DNA of 64,000 nucleotides from Bradyrhizobium cytisi (GTDB taxonomy: Bacteria; Pseudomonadota; Alphaproteobacteria; Rhizobiales; Xanthobacteraceae): the NCBI RefSeq assembly GCF_008123515.1, contig NZ_VSSR01000021.1:372001-436000 (forward strand). The letters are read 5' to 3'. The translations under genes were made by a program, and so were the position numbers. Numbering within the stretch: position 1 is the stretch's first letter; every line of letters starts with the position of its first letter. The notes beneath the pieces are model-generated. The model was not told the DNA's origin. It made no database searches and saw only the letters and a program-made list of their open reading frames with translations. This document shows, one piece after another, positions 27,836 through 36,093 of the stretch.

Positions 27836-29038
27836 ATGGCCATCAACCACCTCGCGCCTGAGCAGACCGAGCAGTTCGCCGACAATATCGTCGGCTTTGC
27901 GCGTGCGCTGCGGGCGACCGGCATGCCGGTTGGTCCAGGCGCGGTGATCGATGCAATGAACGCGCTGCAGGTGATCGACATCGGCAGCCGCGCCGACGTC
28001 TTCACCACGCTGGAGGCGATCTTCGTCAAGCGCCACGAGCATGCACTGATCTTCAAGCAGGCCTTCAACCTGTTCTTCCGCGCCTCCGAAGAGTGGAAGC
28101 ACATGCTGGATTCGGTGCCGCTGCCGGATGGCGCCAAGAAAAAACCGCCGGCCGCCTCGCGCCGCGTCCAGGAGGCGATGTCGCAACCGCGGATGACGGA
28201 GACGCAGCAGCACCAGGAGCAGGATCTGCGCCTGTCGGTCTCCGACAAGGAGATCCTTCAGAAGAAGGATTTTGCGCAGATGAGCGCAGCCGAGATCGTC
28301 GAGGCGCTCCGTGCCATCGAGATGATGCGGCTGCCGCAGGCGGAGCTGTTGACGCGCCGGCACCAGCCCGATCCGCGCGGCCTGCGGCTCGACATGCGCC
28401 GGACGCTGCGCGCGTCGTTACGCACCGGCGGCGATATCATCGACCTCCATCGCCTCGGGCGGATCGAGAAGCCGGCCCCGATCGTGGCGCTGCTCGATAT
28501 CTCGGGATCGATGAGCGAGTATACCCGCCTGTTCCTGCACTTCCTGCACGCTGTCGGGGACGCGCGAAAACGCGTCTCGGTGTTCCTGTTCGGCACGCGG
28601 CTCACCAATGTGACACGCGCGTTACGCCAGCGCGATCCGGACGAGGCGCTGGCAAGCTGCTCGGCGGCAGTCGAGGACTGGGCCGGCGGTACGCGGATCT
28701 CGGCCTCGCTGCACAACTTCAACAAATTGTGGGCGCGGCGGGTGCTGAGCCAGGGCGCCATCGTGCTGCTGATTTCCGACGGGCTGGAGCGGGAGGCCGA
28801 TTCCAGGCTGGCCTTCGAGATGGACCGGCTGCACCGGTCCTGCCGGCGGCTGATCTGGCTGAACCCGCTGCTGCGGTTCGGCGGCTTCGAGGCCAAGGCC
28901 CAGGGCATCAAAATGATGCTCCCGCACGTTGACGAATTTCGTCCCGTGCATAATTTGAGCTCTATCCAGGAGCTGATCACCACGCTGTCCCGGCCGCTGC
29001 CGCCGCATCACCGCAGCCTGATCCGCCCCGCAGCCTGA
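27836..29038 (+). CDS. coxE: CoxE-like VWA-domain protein
   Basis: A 400-residue von Willebrand factor A protein. The metal-ion-dependent adhesion motif is DISGSMSEYT (Asp221, Ser223, Ser225). CoxE works with the MoxR ATPase CoxD during insertion of the sulfur and copper of the CO dehydrogenase site. A Gln-rich linker (QQHQEQ, about 124-129) precedes the VWA domain. The ATG at 27836 (MAINHLAPEQTEQ) is chosen because the twenty codons further upstream belong to the palindromic repeat. Confidence 0.93.
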   Translation: MAINHLAPEQTEQFADNIVGFARALRATGMPVGPGAVIDAMNALQVIDIGSRADVFTTLEAIFVKRHEHALIFKQAFNLFFRASEEWKHMLDSVPLPDGAKKKPPAASRRVQEAMSQPRMTETQQHQEQDLRLSVSDKEILQKKDFAQMSAAEIVEALRAIEMMRLPQAELLTRRHQPDPRGLRLDMRRTLRASLRTGGDIIDLHRLGRIEKPAPIVALLDISGSMSEYTRLFLHFLHAVGDARKRVSVFLFGTRLTNVTRALRQRDPDEALASCSAAVEDWAGGTRISASLHNFNKLWARRVLSQGAIVLLISDGLEREADSRLAFEMDRLHRSCRRLIWLNPLLRFGGFEAKAQGIKMMLPHVDEFRPVHNLSSIQELITTLSRPLPPHHRSLIRPAA

Positions 29039-29049
29039 GAGGCAAAGCC

Positions 29050-29373
29050 ATGCTCGATCGCGACGAGGATATTCTGAAGGCGGCGGAGGACTGGCAGAAG
29101 GCCGGCCGTGGCGTGGCGCTGGCAACCGTGGTCGAGACCTGGGGATCGGCCCCGCGCCCGGCGGGCTCGAGCCTCGTCATCAACGACGAGGGCACGTTTC
29201 TCGGCTCGGTCTCCGGCGGCTGCGTCGAAGGCGCTGTGGTCACAGAGGCCATGGACGTGATCGAGAGCGGCAAGCCCAGGATGCTCGAGTTCGGCGTCGC
29301 GGACGAGACCGCCTGGAATGTCGGGCTGTCCTGCGGCGGCACCATCCGCGTCTTCGTCGAGAAGGTCGGCTAG
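29050..29373 (+). CDS. XdhC/CoxI N-terminal domain protein
   Basis: A 107-residue protein matching the XdhC_CoxI domain (RGVALATVVETWGSAPRPAGS, then SVSGGCVEGAV and GLSCGGTIRVFVE). XdhC-type proteins bind the molybdenum cofactor and add its terminal sulfur before insertion. Here this domain is on its own, 11 bp after coxE. The Rossmann half is encoded by the next gene, 2 bp away. The Cys residues in GGC and SCGG, typical of the family, are retained. Confidence 0.9.
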   Translation: MLDRDEDILKAAEDWQKAGRGVALATVVETWGSAPRPAGSSLVINDEGTFLGSVSGGCVEGAVVTEAMDVIESGKPRMLEFGVADETAWNVGLSCGGTIRVFVEKVG

Positions 29374-29375
29374 CC

Positions 29376-30077
29376 GTGAAGCTCGCAATCCTGCACGAAC
29401 TCAATGCCGAGCGCGCCGCGCGCCGGCCCGTGATTTTGGTGACCGACACCGAAAGCGGCGAGCAGCGCCTGGTGAAGGCTGCGGATTTCACCAAGGATCC
29501 GCTGCGCGCCGAGCTGGACAAGCAGCTCCGCATGGGCAAGAGCGGCAATGTCGAGGCCGGCGGCAAGAAGCTGTTCCTCAACGTCTACGCGCCGACCGCA
29601 AAGCTCGTCATCGTCGGCGCGGTCCATATCAGCCAGGCGCTGGCGCCGCTGGCGCGCTCGCTCGGCTACGACGTCACCGTAGTCGATCCGCGCACCGCCT
29701 TTGCGAGCCCCGAGCGCTTCCCCGATATTCCCCTGGTCGCGGAGTGGCCGGATACGGCGCTGCCGCCGCTCAACGTCGATGCCTACACCGCCTTCGTCGC
29801 GGTGACGCACGATCCGAAGATCGACGACCCCGCACTGCTGCACGCGTTCGAGCGCAACTGCTTCTATATCGGCGCGCTCGGCTCGCGGAAGACGCACGCC
29901 AAGCGCGGCGACCGGCTGCGGGCGCAGGGCGCCAGGGACACCGACATCGCGCGCATCCACGCGCCCATTGGGCTTGCGATCGGCGCGGTCTCGCCGTCCG
30001 AGATCGCGGTGTCGATCATGGCCGAGATCACCGCGGTGCTCCGGCTGCCGCCAAAAGAAAAAGAAGAAGCGGCATGA
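29376..30077 (+). CDS. XdhC Rossmann-domain protein
   Basis: A 233-residue protein. It carries the XdhC C-terminal Rossmann-like domain from about residue 80 (LVIVGAVHISQALAPLARSL, VVDPR, IGALGSRKTHAKR, HAPIGLAIGA). The N-terminal ~75 residues look like a degenerate XdhC_CoxI domain. GTG at 29376 is the start. It overlaps the next gene by 4 bp (ATGA at 30074-30077). With the 107-residue gene it probably forms a two-chain XdhC that matures the molybdenum cofactor. Confidence 0.9.
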   Translation: MKLAILHELNAERAARRPVILVTDTESGEQRLVKAADFTKDPLRAELDKQLRMGKSGNVEAGGKKLFLNVYAPTAKLVIVGAVHISQALAPLARSLGYDVTVVDPRTAFASPERFPDIPLVAEWPDTALPPLNVDAYTAFVAVTHDPKIDDPALLHAFERNCFYIGALGSRKTHAKRGDRLRAQGARDTDIARIHAPIGLAIGAVSPSEIAVSIMAEITAVLRLPPKEKEEAA

Positions 30078-31678
30078 AGTTCGGTCCGGCGAGCCCCAGG
30101 GAAGCGATCGGCGGGGTGACCGTCCACACCCTGCGCCAGGGTCCGCTGGTGCTGAAGAAGGGCACGACGATCGGGCCCGCCGAGGTCGAGGCGCTGACGC
30201 GCGCCGGCATCAAGGACGTCGTGGTGGTCCGGATGGAGGAGGGCGACGTCACCGAGGACGTCGCGGCCGCCAGCATTGCACTTGCGATCGGCGGCGAGGG
30301 CATTCATGTCGAGCGCGCCTTCACCGGCCGCGCCAATCTGTTTGCCGCGCGCCCGGGTCTGCTGGTGATCGACCGCGCCGCGGTCGACCGCATCAACAAT
30401 ATCGACGAGGCCATCACCTTCGCCACGCTCGCCGCCTACAAGCCGGTGGTCGAAGGCGAGATGGTCGGCACCGTCAAGATCATCCCGTTCGGCGTTGAAG
30501 GAGACTTGCGCGATGCCGCGGTGAAGGCCGCCGGCAAGGACGTGCTGAAAATCGCGCCCTACGTCATCAAGCGCGTCGGCGTGGTCTCGACCCTGCTGCC
30601 GGGCTTGTCCTCCAAAGTGGTCGACAAGACGCTGCGCGTCACCGCCGAGCGCCTCGCGCCGGCCGGCGCCGGCATCATCGCCGAGCGTCGCGTGCAGCAT
30701 GACGAGCGCGCGCTGTCGGCGGCAATCAAGGAATTGCTCGCCCTCGGCGCCGAGCTCGTGATCGTGTTCGGCGCGTCGGCGATCGCCGACCGCCGCGACG
30801 TGATCCCGGCCGCGGTCACCGAGATCGGCGGCGAGATCGAGCATTTCGGCATGCCGGTCGATCCCGGCAATCTGCTTCTGATCGCGCGCGCCGGCAGCGT
30901 GCCGGTGCTGGGAGCGCCGGGCTGCGCACGTTCGCCGGTCGAGAACGGTTTTGACTGGGTGCTGATGCGACTGCTCGCCGGCATCAAGGTGACGCGCTCC
31001 GAGCTGATGGGCATGGGCGTCGGCGGCCTCCTGATGGAGATCGTGACTCGGCCGCAGCCGCGCGCCAAGCCGGAGATCGAGGGCAACAGCCGGGTCGCCG
31101 CCATCATGCTCGCCGCCGGGCGCTCGACCCGCATGGGCGGGCCGAACAAGCTGCTGGCCGAGCTCGACGGCAAGAAGCTGGTGCGGATCGCAACCGAGCA
31201 GGCGCTGGCCTCGAGAGCATCCGAGGTGATCGTCGTCACCGGCCATCAGACCGAGCTGGTCGAGCAGGCGCTCGAGGGCCTGAAGGTGCGTTTCGCCAGG
31301 AATCCGGATTTCGCCGGTGGCATTGCGAGCTCGGTCAAGGCCGGTATCGCGGCCGTGTCTGACGCGAGCGACGGCGCCGTGGTCTGCCTCGGCGACATGC
31401 CACTGATCGACGCCGGCCTGATCGACCGTCTCATCGACGGCTTTGCGCCGGACCGCGGCAATCTCATCGTCGTGCCCGTCAGCGACGGCCGCCGCGGCAA
31501 TCCCGTGCTGTGGTCGCGCCGCTTCTTTGGGGAGCTGATGACGCTCGACGGCGACGTCGGCGCGCGGCATTTGATTGCCAAGCACTCCGAAGCAGTGACC
31601 GAGGTGCCCGTCGACGGCGAGGGCGCCTTCCTCGACATCGACACGCCGCAGGCGCTGGAGGCAGCAAGACGGGGATGA
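30074..31678 (+). CDS. Molybdopterin-binding (MoeA-like) / MobA-like nucleotidyltransferase fusion
   Basis: A 534-residue two-domain protein. The N-terminal ~335 residues contain a MoeA/MoCF-like molybdopterin-binding domain (LGAELVIVFGASAIADRRDV, GMPVDPGNLLLI). The C-terminal ~190 residues are a MobA/MocA-type nucleotidyltransferase (AAIMLAAGRSTRMGGPNKLL, CLGDMPLI, GRRGNPVLW). MocA attaches CMP to the molybdenum cofactor for xanthine dehydrogenase-type enzymes, which fits the cluster. ATGA overlap with the XdhC gene implies coupled translation. Confidence 0.9.
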   Translation: MKFGPASPREAIGGVTVHTLRQGPLVLKKGTTIGPAEVEALTRAGIKDVVVVRMEEGDVTEDVAAASIALAIGGEGIHVERAFTGRANLFAARPGLLVIDRAAVDRINNIDEAITFATLAAYKPVVEGEMVGTVKIIPFGVEGDLRDAAVKAAGKDVLKIAPYVIKRVGVVSTLLPGLSSKVVDKTLRVTAERLAPAGAGIIAERRVQHDERALSAAIKELLALGAELVIVFGASAIADRRDVIPAAVTEIGGEIEHFGMPVDPGNLLLIARAGSVPVLGAPGCARSPVENGFDWVLMRLLAGIKVTRSELMGMGVGGLLMEIVTRPQPRAKPEIEGNSRVAAIMLAAGRSTRMGGPNKLLAELDGKKLVRIATEQALASRASEVIVVTGHQTELVEQALEGLKVRFARNPDFAGGIASSVKAGIAAVSDASDGAVVCLGDMPLIDAGLIDRLIDGFAPDRGNLIVVPVSDGRRGNPVLWSRRFFGELMTLDGDVGARHLIAKHSEAVTEVPVDGEGAFLDIDTPQALEAARRG

Positions 31679-31685
31679 CGGTGCA

Positions 31686-31777
31686 GTAGGGTGGGCAAAG
31701 GCGCGCCGCGCCGTGCCCACCATCCCTCCGCGCTGAGCCGTTGAATTGGTGGGCACACTACGCTTTGCCCACCCTAC
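31686..31777. repeat. Palindromic repeat, GTAGGGTGGGCAAAG family
   Basis: Two nested inverted pairs are read directly. GTAGGGTGGGCAAAG (31686-31700) pairs with CTTTGCCCACCCTAC (31763-31777). GTGCCCACCA (31713-31722) pairs with TGGTGGGCAC (31747-31756). The 92-bp element fills the gap after the MobA fusion gene and is unrelated in sequence to the CGTCATT families. Confidence 0.85.
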
Positions 31778-31877
31778 GGCACCTCGCAATCGTCCCGTTT
31801 CGACCACTCGTTCACCATCTGGAAACGGTCCGCCGCTTAGAGTCCTCCGCACCTGCCTTGGGGGGAGGGGCTTTTCC

Positions 31878-32267
31878 ATGGTTTCGAACGTCGTCGCGCG
31901 CCGCTGCGCGATGTTTTTCTTTGCGCTGTCGGTTTGTGTCGCCGGTGCCCGTCATATCGCCGAAGCCCATGCCGCCGGCGCGTTTGCCGTCGGCAAGTGC
32001 GGCGCCTTTGGCCAGGCCTATGATTATGGTGTCGAGCACGAGGCGCGTGCCGCGGCACAAAAGCAGTGCAAGGGCGACTGCACGACGGTGACGATGAAGC
32101 GCGCCTGTGCGGCGATGTCGGTCGACATGGCCAATCCCTGCGGCGCCTATGGCTACGCCGTGAAGCCGAAGATCTCAGCCACGCTCAATGCCGCCACGCG
32201 CGAATGCTACAAATATGGCGGCAAGGAATGCGTGATCCGCGCCTGGGCCTGCGACGCCAAGGGTTGA
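31878..32267 (+). CDS. DUF4189-like secreted Cys-rich protein
   Basis: A 129-residue exported protein. The signal peptide runs to about residue 33 (MFFFALSVCVAGARHIAEAHA). The mature part has paired cysteines in the DUF4189 pattern (GKCGAFGQAYDYG, AAAQKQCKGDC, ACAAMSVD, NPCGAYGYA). The start at 31878 has GGGGGAGGGG upstream. The mature domain probably forms disulfides in the periplasm. Function is unknown. Confidence 0.82.
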   Translation: MVSNVVARRCAMFFFALSVCVAGARHIAEAHAAGAFAVGKCGAFGQAYDYGVEHEARAAAQKQCKGDCTTVTMKRACAAMSVDMANPCGAYGYAVKPKISATLNAATRECYKYGGKECVIRAWACDAKG

Positions 32268-32294
32268 GCACGGGCTAAGCGCAGCCATCAAGGG

Positions 32295-34139
32295 CTAGCG
32301 CAGCCATCCCGCGTTGGCTTGCACCAGTTTTGCCGGTTGCTCCTGCGCATCCACCGACCATGGCACCTTGGCCCCCGTGAATTCCGACCAGGCCTTGAGC
32401 AGACGCGCTTCGATGCCGACCATGGCATGGGCCTGCCAGCCGGCGATCGCCGCCGCCGCCATGCCGCCGGTCGATGTCGCGTCGACATCCGCAAGCAATG
32501 ACGTCGTCGTCGCCATGTCGTTGTAGACCCCGAGTTCCTGTTGGAGGTCGGCGAGCCTGCGCGCGAAGCGCCGCGCGGATTTGCGTTGCCCGCAGAGCGG
32601 GAGCAGAAAATCGGCGATGTAGCGTAACTTCTTCGCGGCGAGACGGACCCGGTGCCGTTCCTCCATCGGCAGCGACTTGAAGCGACGGCCGCGCTTCAGC
32701 ACCTTCGCATGCTGTGCCGACAGGATGTTTCGTGCAAAATTGATCGCCGGCTCCGCCAGTTGCGCCAGACCTTCGGGAGCAACCTCGATGCGCCAGCCAC
32801 GTGCTTCGATCCAGGCGCCGAGCCTAATGACGAAATACTGACATCGCCGGTCGGCGAGGGCGAGGCGGGCCTTGTCGTAGCAGGCCGCGCGACGCTCGTC
32901 GGCGAGCTCACCCAGCATGTCGAAGCCGGCGACCGACGGACAGCCATCCGCAACGGTCCGCAACGTGTCCTGCCGAAACACGTCCCAATCGCGTGCGCCG
33001 GAGAGACTCCCCGCAAGCCACTTCGCCTCGGCGCGCAGCAGGTCGAGCTTGTTCAACGACACCACCGACCGCATCAGGTCGAGCGCCGATCGCAGGCGCC
33101 GTAGCGCGACGCGAAGCTGATGCATTCCCTCGGGATCGCGCCCGTCCTCGGCGGCGGGCAACGACTGCAGCAGATGCAAAAGACAGGAGCGCAGAATCTC
33201 GGAAAATGCCTCATCGAGCGATGTCGATGGATCGAGACGAAGCTTTGGCGGCTTCGGTGCCCGCGGCGGTGTATCGGCCGCGAGGTCAAAGCCCCGCGCC
33301 GATTTGGTCCGGATCGAAGGTTTCACGGAACCATGCTCGGCGAGCCGCAGCGCCAACTCCCAGATGGCGGACGGGCTACCGCTCTTGAGCTCCAGCTCGA
33401 TCTCGCTCACCGGCAGCGAGCGATCGCCGGATGTCAGATAGCCCTGATCGAAGGCGACCTCGATGGTGCCGGACGGCAAGTCGACGAGGCGCTGATGCCG
33501 GTGAACGTCGCTGCTGAAGACGGCCTCGACCGGGTGACGTTCGAGATCGGCTCGCAGCTTGTCTGAAACCAGCGGCATGACCAGCGCGATGTCCGGCGCC
33601 ATCGACGGGACGGCTGCCTCCCACTCGCCACGGCGCAGCGGATCGTTGCCGAATTCGGCTTTCACCGTCTGCGTGAATCGCGCGCCGCTCTGGCGAACCC
33701 TGAAGCTGAACCCGTCGCGCCGGAGCGCGCGCTTGGGCGTGTCATAATACACGGCCTTGAGATGCTTGCGCGTCCCCTTGTTGCGCATATTCGTCGCGAT
33801 GATCGGCGCATCGTTGAAACCCGCGAGGCGATCGGGAGCCACGATCAGCTTGAGTTCGATTTCGGTGGTGGGTGGCCCGGCGTCGCGGGAAGGCGGGGGT
33901 TCCGATGCAGGCGTCTTCGCTCGAGCTTCATCACCGGAGAGGCCAGCCAGCAAAGACTCGGTGTGCAAAGACTCGGTGTGCGAAGATGCGTTGTCAGGAA
34001 GCACGGAACCGGGCGCCTTACCAATGGCGGGAACAACGAAGCTGGATTTCTTCCCTTCCTCGGCGATCGGATGACCGCTGGCTTTCGCAAGCCGTTGTAC
34101 TGGTTCGAGGGCTCGCTTGATTGCGCCAGTTTCGGACAT
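32295..34139 (-). CDS. CYTH-CHAD domain protein (inorganic triphosphatase / polyphosphate-linked)
   Basis: A 614-residue cytoplasmic protein. After a ~90-residue low-complexity N-terminus comes a CYTH domain (EIELKLIVAPDRLAGF has the ExExK motif, then KAVYYDTPKRALRRDGFSFR). A CHAD domain covers the C-terminal ~280 residues with repeated His/Lys/Arg helices (HQLRVALRRLRSALDLMR, RVRLAAKKLRYIADF). CYTH tunnels bind triphosphates or polyphosphate, and CHAD binds polyphosphate granules. I start at the ATG at 34139 (MSETGAIKRALEPV). A 15-bp tandem duplication lies in the linker. Confidence 0.9.
   Translation of the reverse strand: MSETGAIKRALEPVQRLAKASGHPIAEEGKKSSFVVPAIGKAPGSVLPDNASSHTESLHTESLLAGLSGDEARAKTPASEPPPSRDAGPPTTEIELKLIVAPDRLAGFNDAPIIATNMRNKGTRKHLKAVYYDTPKRALRRDGFSFRVRQSGARFTQTVKAEFGNDPLRRGEWEAAVPSMAPDIALVMPLVSDKLRADLERHPVEAVFSSDVHRHQRLVDLPSGTIEVAFDQGYLTSGDRSLPVSEIELELKSGSPSAIWELALRLAEHGSVKPSIRTKSARGFDLAADTPPRAPKPPKLRLDPSTSLDEAFSEILRSCLLHLLQSLPAAEDGRDPEGMHQLRVALRRLRSALDLMRSVVSLNKLDLLRAEAKWLAGSLSGARDWDVFRQDTLRTVADGCPSVAGFDMLGELADERRAACYDKARLALADRRCQYFVIRLGAWIEARGWRIEVAPEGLAQLAEPAINFARNILSAQHAKVLKRGRRFKSLPMEERHRVRLAAKKLRYIADFLLPLCGQRKSARRFARRLADLQQELGVYNDMATTTSLLADVDATSTGGMAAAAIAGWQAHAMVGIEARLLKAWSEFTGAKVPWSVDAQEQPAKLVQANAGWLR
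33951..33980. repeat. 15-bp tandem duplication in the CYTH-CHAD gene
   Basis: CAAAGACTCGGTGTG occurs twice in a row (33951-33965 and 33966-33980), in frame, giving a repeated HTESL in the linker before the CYTH domain. It is a likely site of length variation between strains. Confidence 0.9.
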
Positions 34140-34340
34140 GCACGCTTTATGACAGTTCGGTGACAGGGCGCCGACATATACCCGAGTTGACGCGCGGGGA
34201 GAAGCGCAGCCGGTCGCATCTCCATTGAAATTTCCGAGCTGTGATCGATGGGTCAATCCGGGTTACGTTCATGTCCGCCGCCGGGCGCACGAGGAATCTT
34301 CTTTTCTTTCCCGACGCTTGGTTGTGTGTTGGGAGAATTC

Positions 34341-34751
34341 ATGCAGTTCGACACCAAGATTGCCGTTGTCATTCGCAACGACCTCCAGACCTGGCAGAAG
34401 CTCAATGTCGCATCGTTCCTGACGAGCGGTGTTGCGGCCGCCTTTCCGGAGTGCATCGGCGATGCCTATGAGGACGCCTCGGCGACGAAATATCTTGCGC
34501 TAATCGGCCAGCCGATCCTGATCTATGGTGCCGATGGTCCGGCGTTGTCGCGTGCACTCGATCGTGCACTCACGCGCAACGTCACGCCGGCGGTCTATAC
34601 CGACGACATGTTCAAGACCGCGCATGATGCCGCCAATCGCGAGGCGGTGAAGGCGGTTGCGCGTGCCGATCTCAATCTCGTCGGCATCGCGATGCGCGCC
34701 GATCGCAAGGTGATCGACAAGATCGTCGATGGATTGAAGTTTCATAGTTGA
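34341..34751 (+). CDS. DUF2000-family protein
   Basis: A 136-residue cytoplasmic protein of the DUF2000 type, which adopts a peptidyl-tRNA hydrolase 2-like fold. Typical stretches are KIAVVIRNDLQTWQKLNVAS near the start and DLNLVGIAMRADRKVIDKI near the end. The ATG at 34341 follows GGGAG by 5 nt and is preferred to the longer frame from 34248. The biochemical role is unknown. Confidence 0.82.
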   Translation: MQFDTKIAVVIRNDLQTWQKLNVASFLTSGVAAAFPECIGDAYEDASATKYLALIGQPILIYGADGPALSRALDRALTRNVTPAVYTDDMFKTAHDAANREAVKAVARADLNLVGIAMRADRKVIDKIVDGLKFHS

Positions 34752-34773
34752 GATAGAAGCTGCTGGCCGCAAA

Positions 34774-34799
34774 CCTCTCCCGCAAGCAAGCGGGAGAGG
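34774..34799. terminator. Bidirectional terminator-like hairpin
   Basis: A perfect 10-bp stem, CCTCTCCCGC with GCGGGAGAGG, and a 6-nt AAGCAA loop sit between two convergent genes (stops at 34751 and 34816). It lacks a clear U-run, so it may be a Rho-independent terminator of unusual form or a small repeat. The CTCTCCCGC hairpin is a common intergenic motif in Bradyrhizobium-type genomes. Confidence 0.65.
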
Positions 34800-34815
34800 G
34801 AGCGCACCAAACGTC

Positions 34816-35238
34816 TTAACCGGGGGGCATCGTCTCGAACTTCGTCAACCCCGCATCGAGATGATCCCAGGCATACGCGCGCGCAGCGTAAGTGACCGCT
34901 TGCGGCTGGTAACGTGCGGGCTCGTCGAGGCTCGCGGCGCGGATGGTGAAAATGTCGGGCATCGCCGCGAAGGTCATGTAAACGGCCAGGCCGCATGTGG
35001 GGCAGAAGGCGCGCGTCTTCACATTGCCGCTGTCGCCGACCATGTCCCATCTCCTGGCCTCGCCTGTCACGGTGACACCGGCGCGCGCGAACGTGGCGTA
35101 CGAGCCGTGGCCGCTGCCGCTTTCACGCTGGCAGTCCCGGCATTGGCAATGGTTCGCGAACAGGGGCTCGCCGGCAATCGAATAGCGGATCGCGCCGCAG
35201 GCGCAGCCGCCGGTATAGGGCTTGTCCATCGTGATCAC
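34816..35238 (-). CDS. GFA/CENP-V-family Zn-binding protein
   Basis: A 140-residue protein of the glutathione-dependent formaldehyde-activating (GFA) fold. The zinc ligands are the cysteines in GGCACGAIRYS, NHCQCRDCQR and FCPTCGLAVY. Members bind S-hydroxymethylglutathione or are uncharacterised zinc proteins, so a catalytic role should not be assumed. The start may be 35238 (MITMDKPY) or three codons later. It follows the SRPBCC gene by 15 bp in the arsR operon. Confidence 0.88.
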   Translation of the reverse strand: MITMDKPYTGGCACGAIRYSIAGEPLFANHCQCRDCQRESGSGHGSYATFARAGVTVTGEARRWDMVGDSGNVKTRAFCPTCGLAVYMTFAAMPDIFTIRAASLDEPARYQPQAVTYAARAYAWDHLDAGLTKFETMPPG

Positions 35239-35253
35239 TCCTCAGCTGTCCTG

Positions 35254-35754
35254 TTACTTGCCTTCGCCGCTGATCTCGTCGAGCTGCCGGACGACCTTCT
35301 TCCAGCCGCCGCTCATGACGGTGTAGGCACTCTCGTTCCTGGGCAGTGCGAAGCCCGAGTGAACCAGCTGGATTCGCGTGCCGGCTTCGACCGGGGTGAG
35401 GGACCATGTCACGACGGTGTCGAGCGGGGCGCCGTAGCCGGTATTGCGCTCATCGCCGCCCTTCCAGGCGTAGACGAGGCGTCTGTGAGCCACGACCTCC
35501 AGGACGCGGCAATGGATGACGCCGTCCCAATTGCCGCCCGGCGTGGTCTGGAACGTGAAGGCCTTGCCTTCGACGGCTTCAAAGCCGGTCGGCTTCATCA
35601 GCCAGCGCGCGATCAGTTGCGCACTGGTCAGCACCTTCCAGACCGTCTCCGGCGCATGAGGGAGTACCTCATCGATGACGATGTCCCGGATGTTTTCTTG
35701 AATGTTTTCTTGAATGTTTTCTTGGGTCTCGGCTTTCAGCTCGGCTGCACTCAC
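35254..35754 (-). CDS. SRPBCC (AHSA1-like) protein
   Basis: A 166-residue START-like protein of the Aha1/SRPBCC class. It has DIVIDEVLPHAPETVWKVLT, ARWLMKPTGF, RVLEVVAHRRLVYAWKG and GWKKVVRQLDEI. The start is GTG at 35754, coupled to the arsR stop through a GTGA overlap. ArsR-AHSA1 pairs are common in bacteria; the ArsR usually represses its partner. An in-frame triple QENI repeat near the N-terminus makes this copy unusual. The ligand is unknown. Confidence 0.9.
   Translation of the reverse strand: MSAAELKAETQENIQENIQENIRDIVIDEVLPHAPETVWKVLTSAQLIARWLMKPTGFEAVEGKAFTFQTTPGGNWDGVIHCRVLEVVAHRRLVYAWKGGDERNTGYGAPLDTVVTWSLTPVEAGTRIQLVHSGFALPRNESAYTVMSGGWKKVVRQLDEISGEGK
35690..35725. repeat. 12-bp triple tandem repeat in the SRPBCC gene
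   Basis: ATGTTTTCTTGA is repeated at 35690, 35702 and 35714 (the last copy ends TGG). On the minus strand it codes for three successive QENI units just before the folded domain. Because 12 is divisible by 3, copy-number changes would keep the frame. Confidence 0.92.
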
Positions 35755-36092
35755 GAGTCGATCTCCTTCAAGAGGTCACGCAGATTCTGGAAGCGCTCGC
35801 GCCAGAAGACGCCGTAATGATCCATCCAGGTCACCAGCGGCTCGAGGCCTTGCGGAGCGGCGCGGTAATAGACGTTGCGGCCCTCGGCGCGCTCGGCGAC
35901 GAGGCCCGCCTGCTTCAACGATTTCAGGTGCTGCGAGATCGCGCCCTGCGTCACGCCGCTGCCGCGCGTCAGCTCGGCGACGCTGATCTCCTTGCTGTCG
36001 AACACGCGCTCGAACACCGCGCGGCGGGTCGGATCGGCGAGGGCACGCATCACGGCGGTGACAGGATTTGGGGCGGCTTCGATCATATCCAT
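35751..36092 (-). CDS. ArsR-family repressor
   Basis: A 113-residue winged-helix protein. The recognition helix is in VAELTRGSGVTQGAISQHLKSL, followed by the wing GRNVYYRAAPQGLEPL. No metal-binding Cys cluster is visible, so it belongs to the non-metal ArsR group typical of ArsR-AHSA1 operons. The ATG at 36092 is preferred to the TTG one codon upstream. A nested palindrome directly upstream (36094-36129) is the likely operator. Confidence 0.92.
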   Translation of the reverse strand: MDMIEAAPNPVTAVMRALADPTRRAVFERVFDSKEISVAELTRGSGVTQGAISQHLKSLKQAGLVAERAEGRNVYYRAAPQGLEPLVTWMDHYGVFWRERFQNLRDLLKEIDS

Positions 36093-36093
36093 C

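Noticed and set aside
29050..30077. Frameshift in a single XdhC gene
   Set aside because: Each part has its own start, and the second keeps a degenerate N-terminal domain, so two separate genes fit better than one broken gene.
29864..31879. A 671-residue open frame on the minus strand opposite the XdhC and MobA-fusion genes
   Set aside because: It is an antisense shadow common in GC-rich DNA: rich in His, Arg, Gly and Asp, without any family motif, and overlaps fully supported genes.
35690..35725. CRISPR-like short repeats
   Set aside because: The units are 12 bp, directly adjacent, in frame and inside a gene; there are no spacers. No CRISPR array was seen anywhere.
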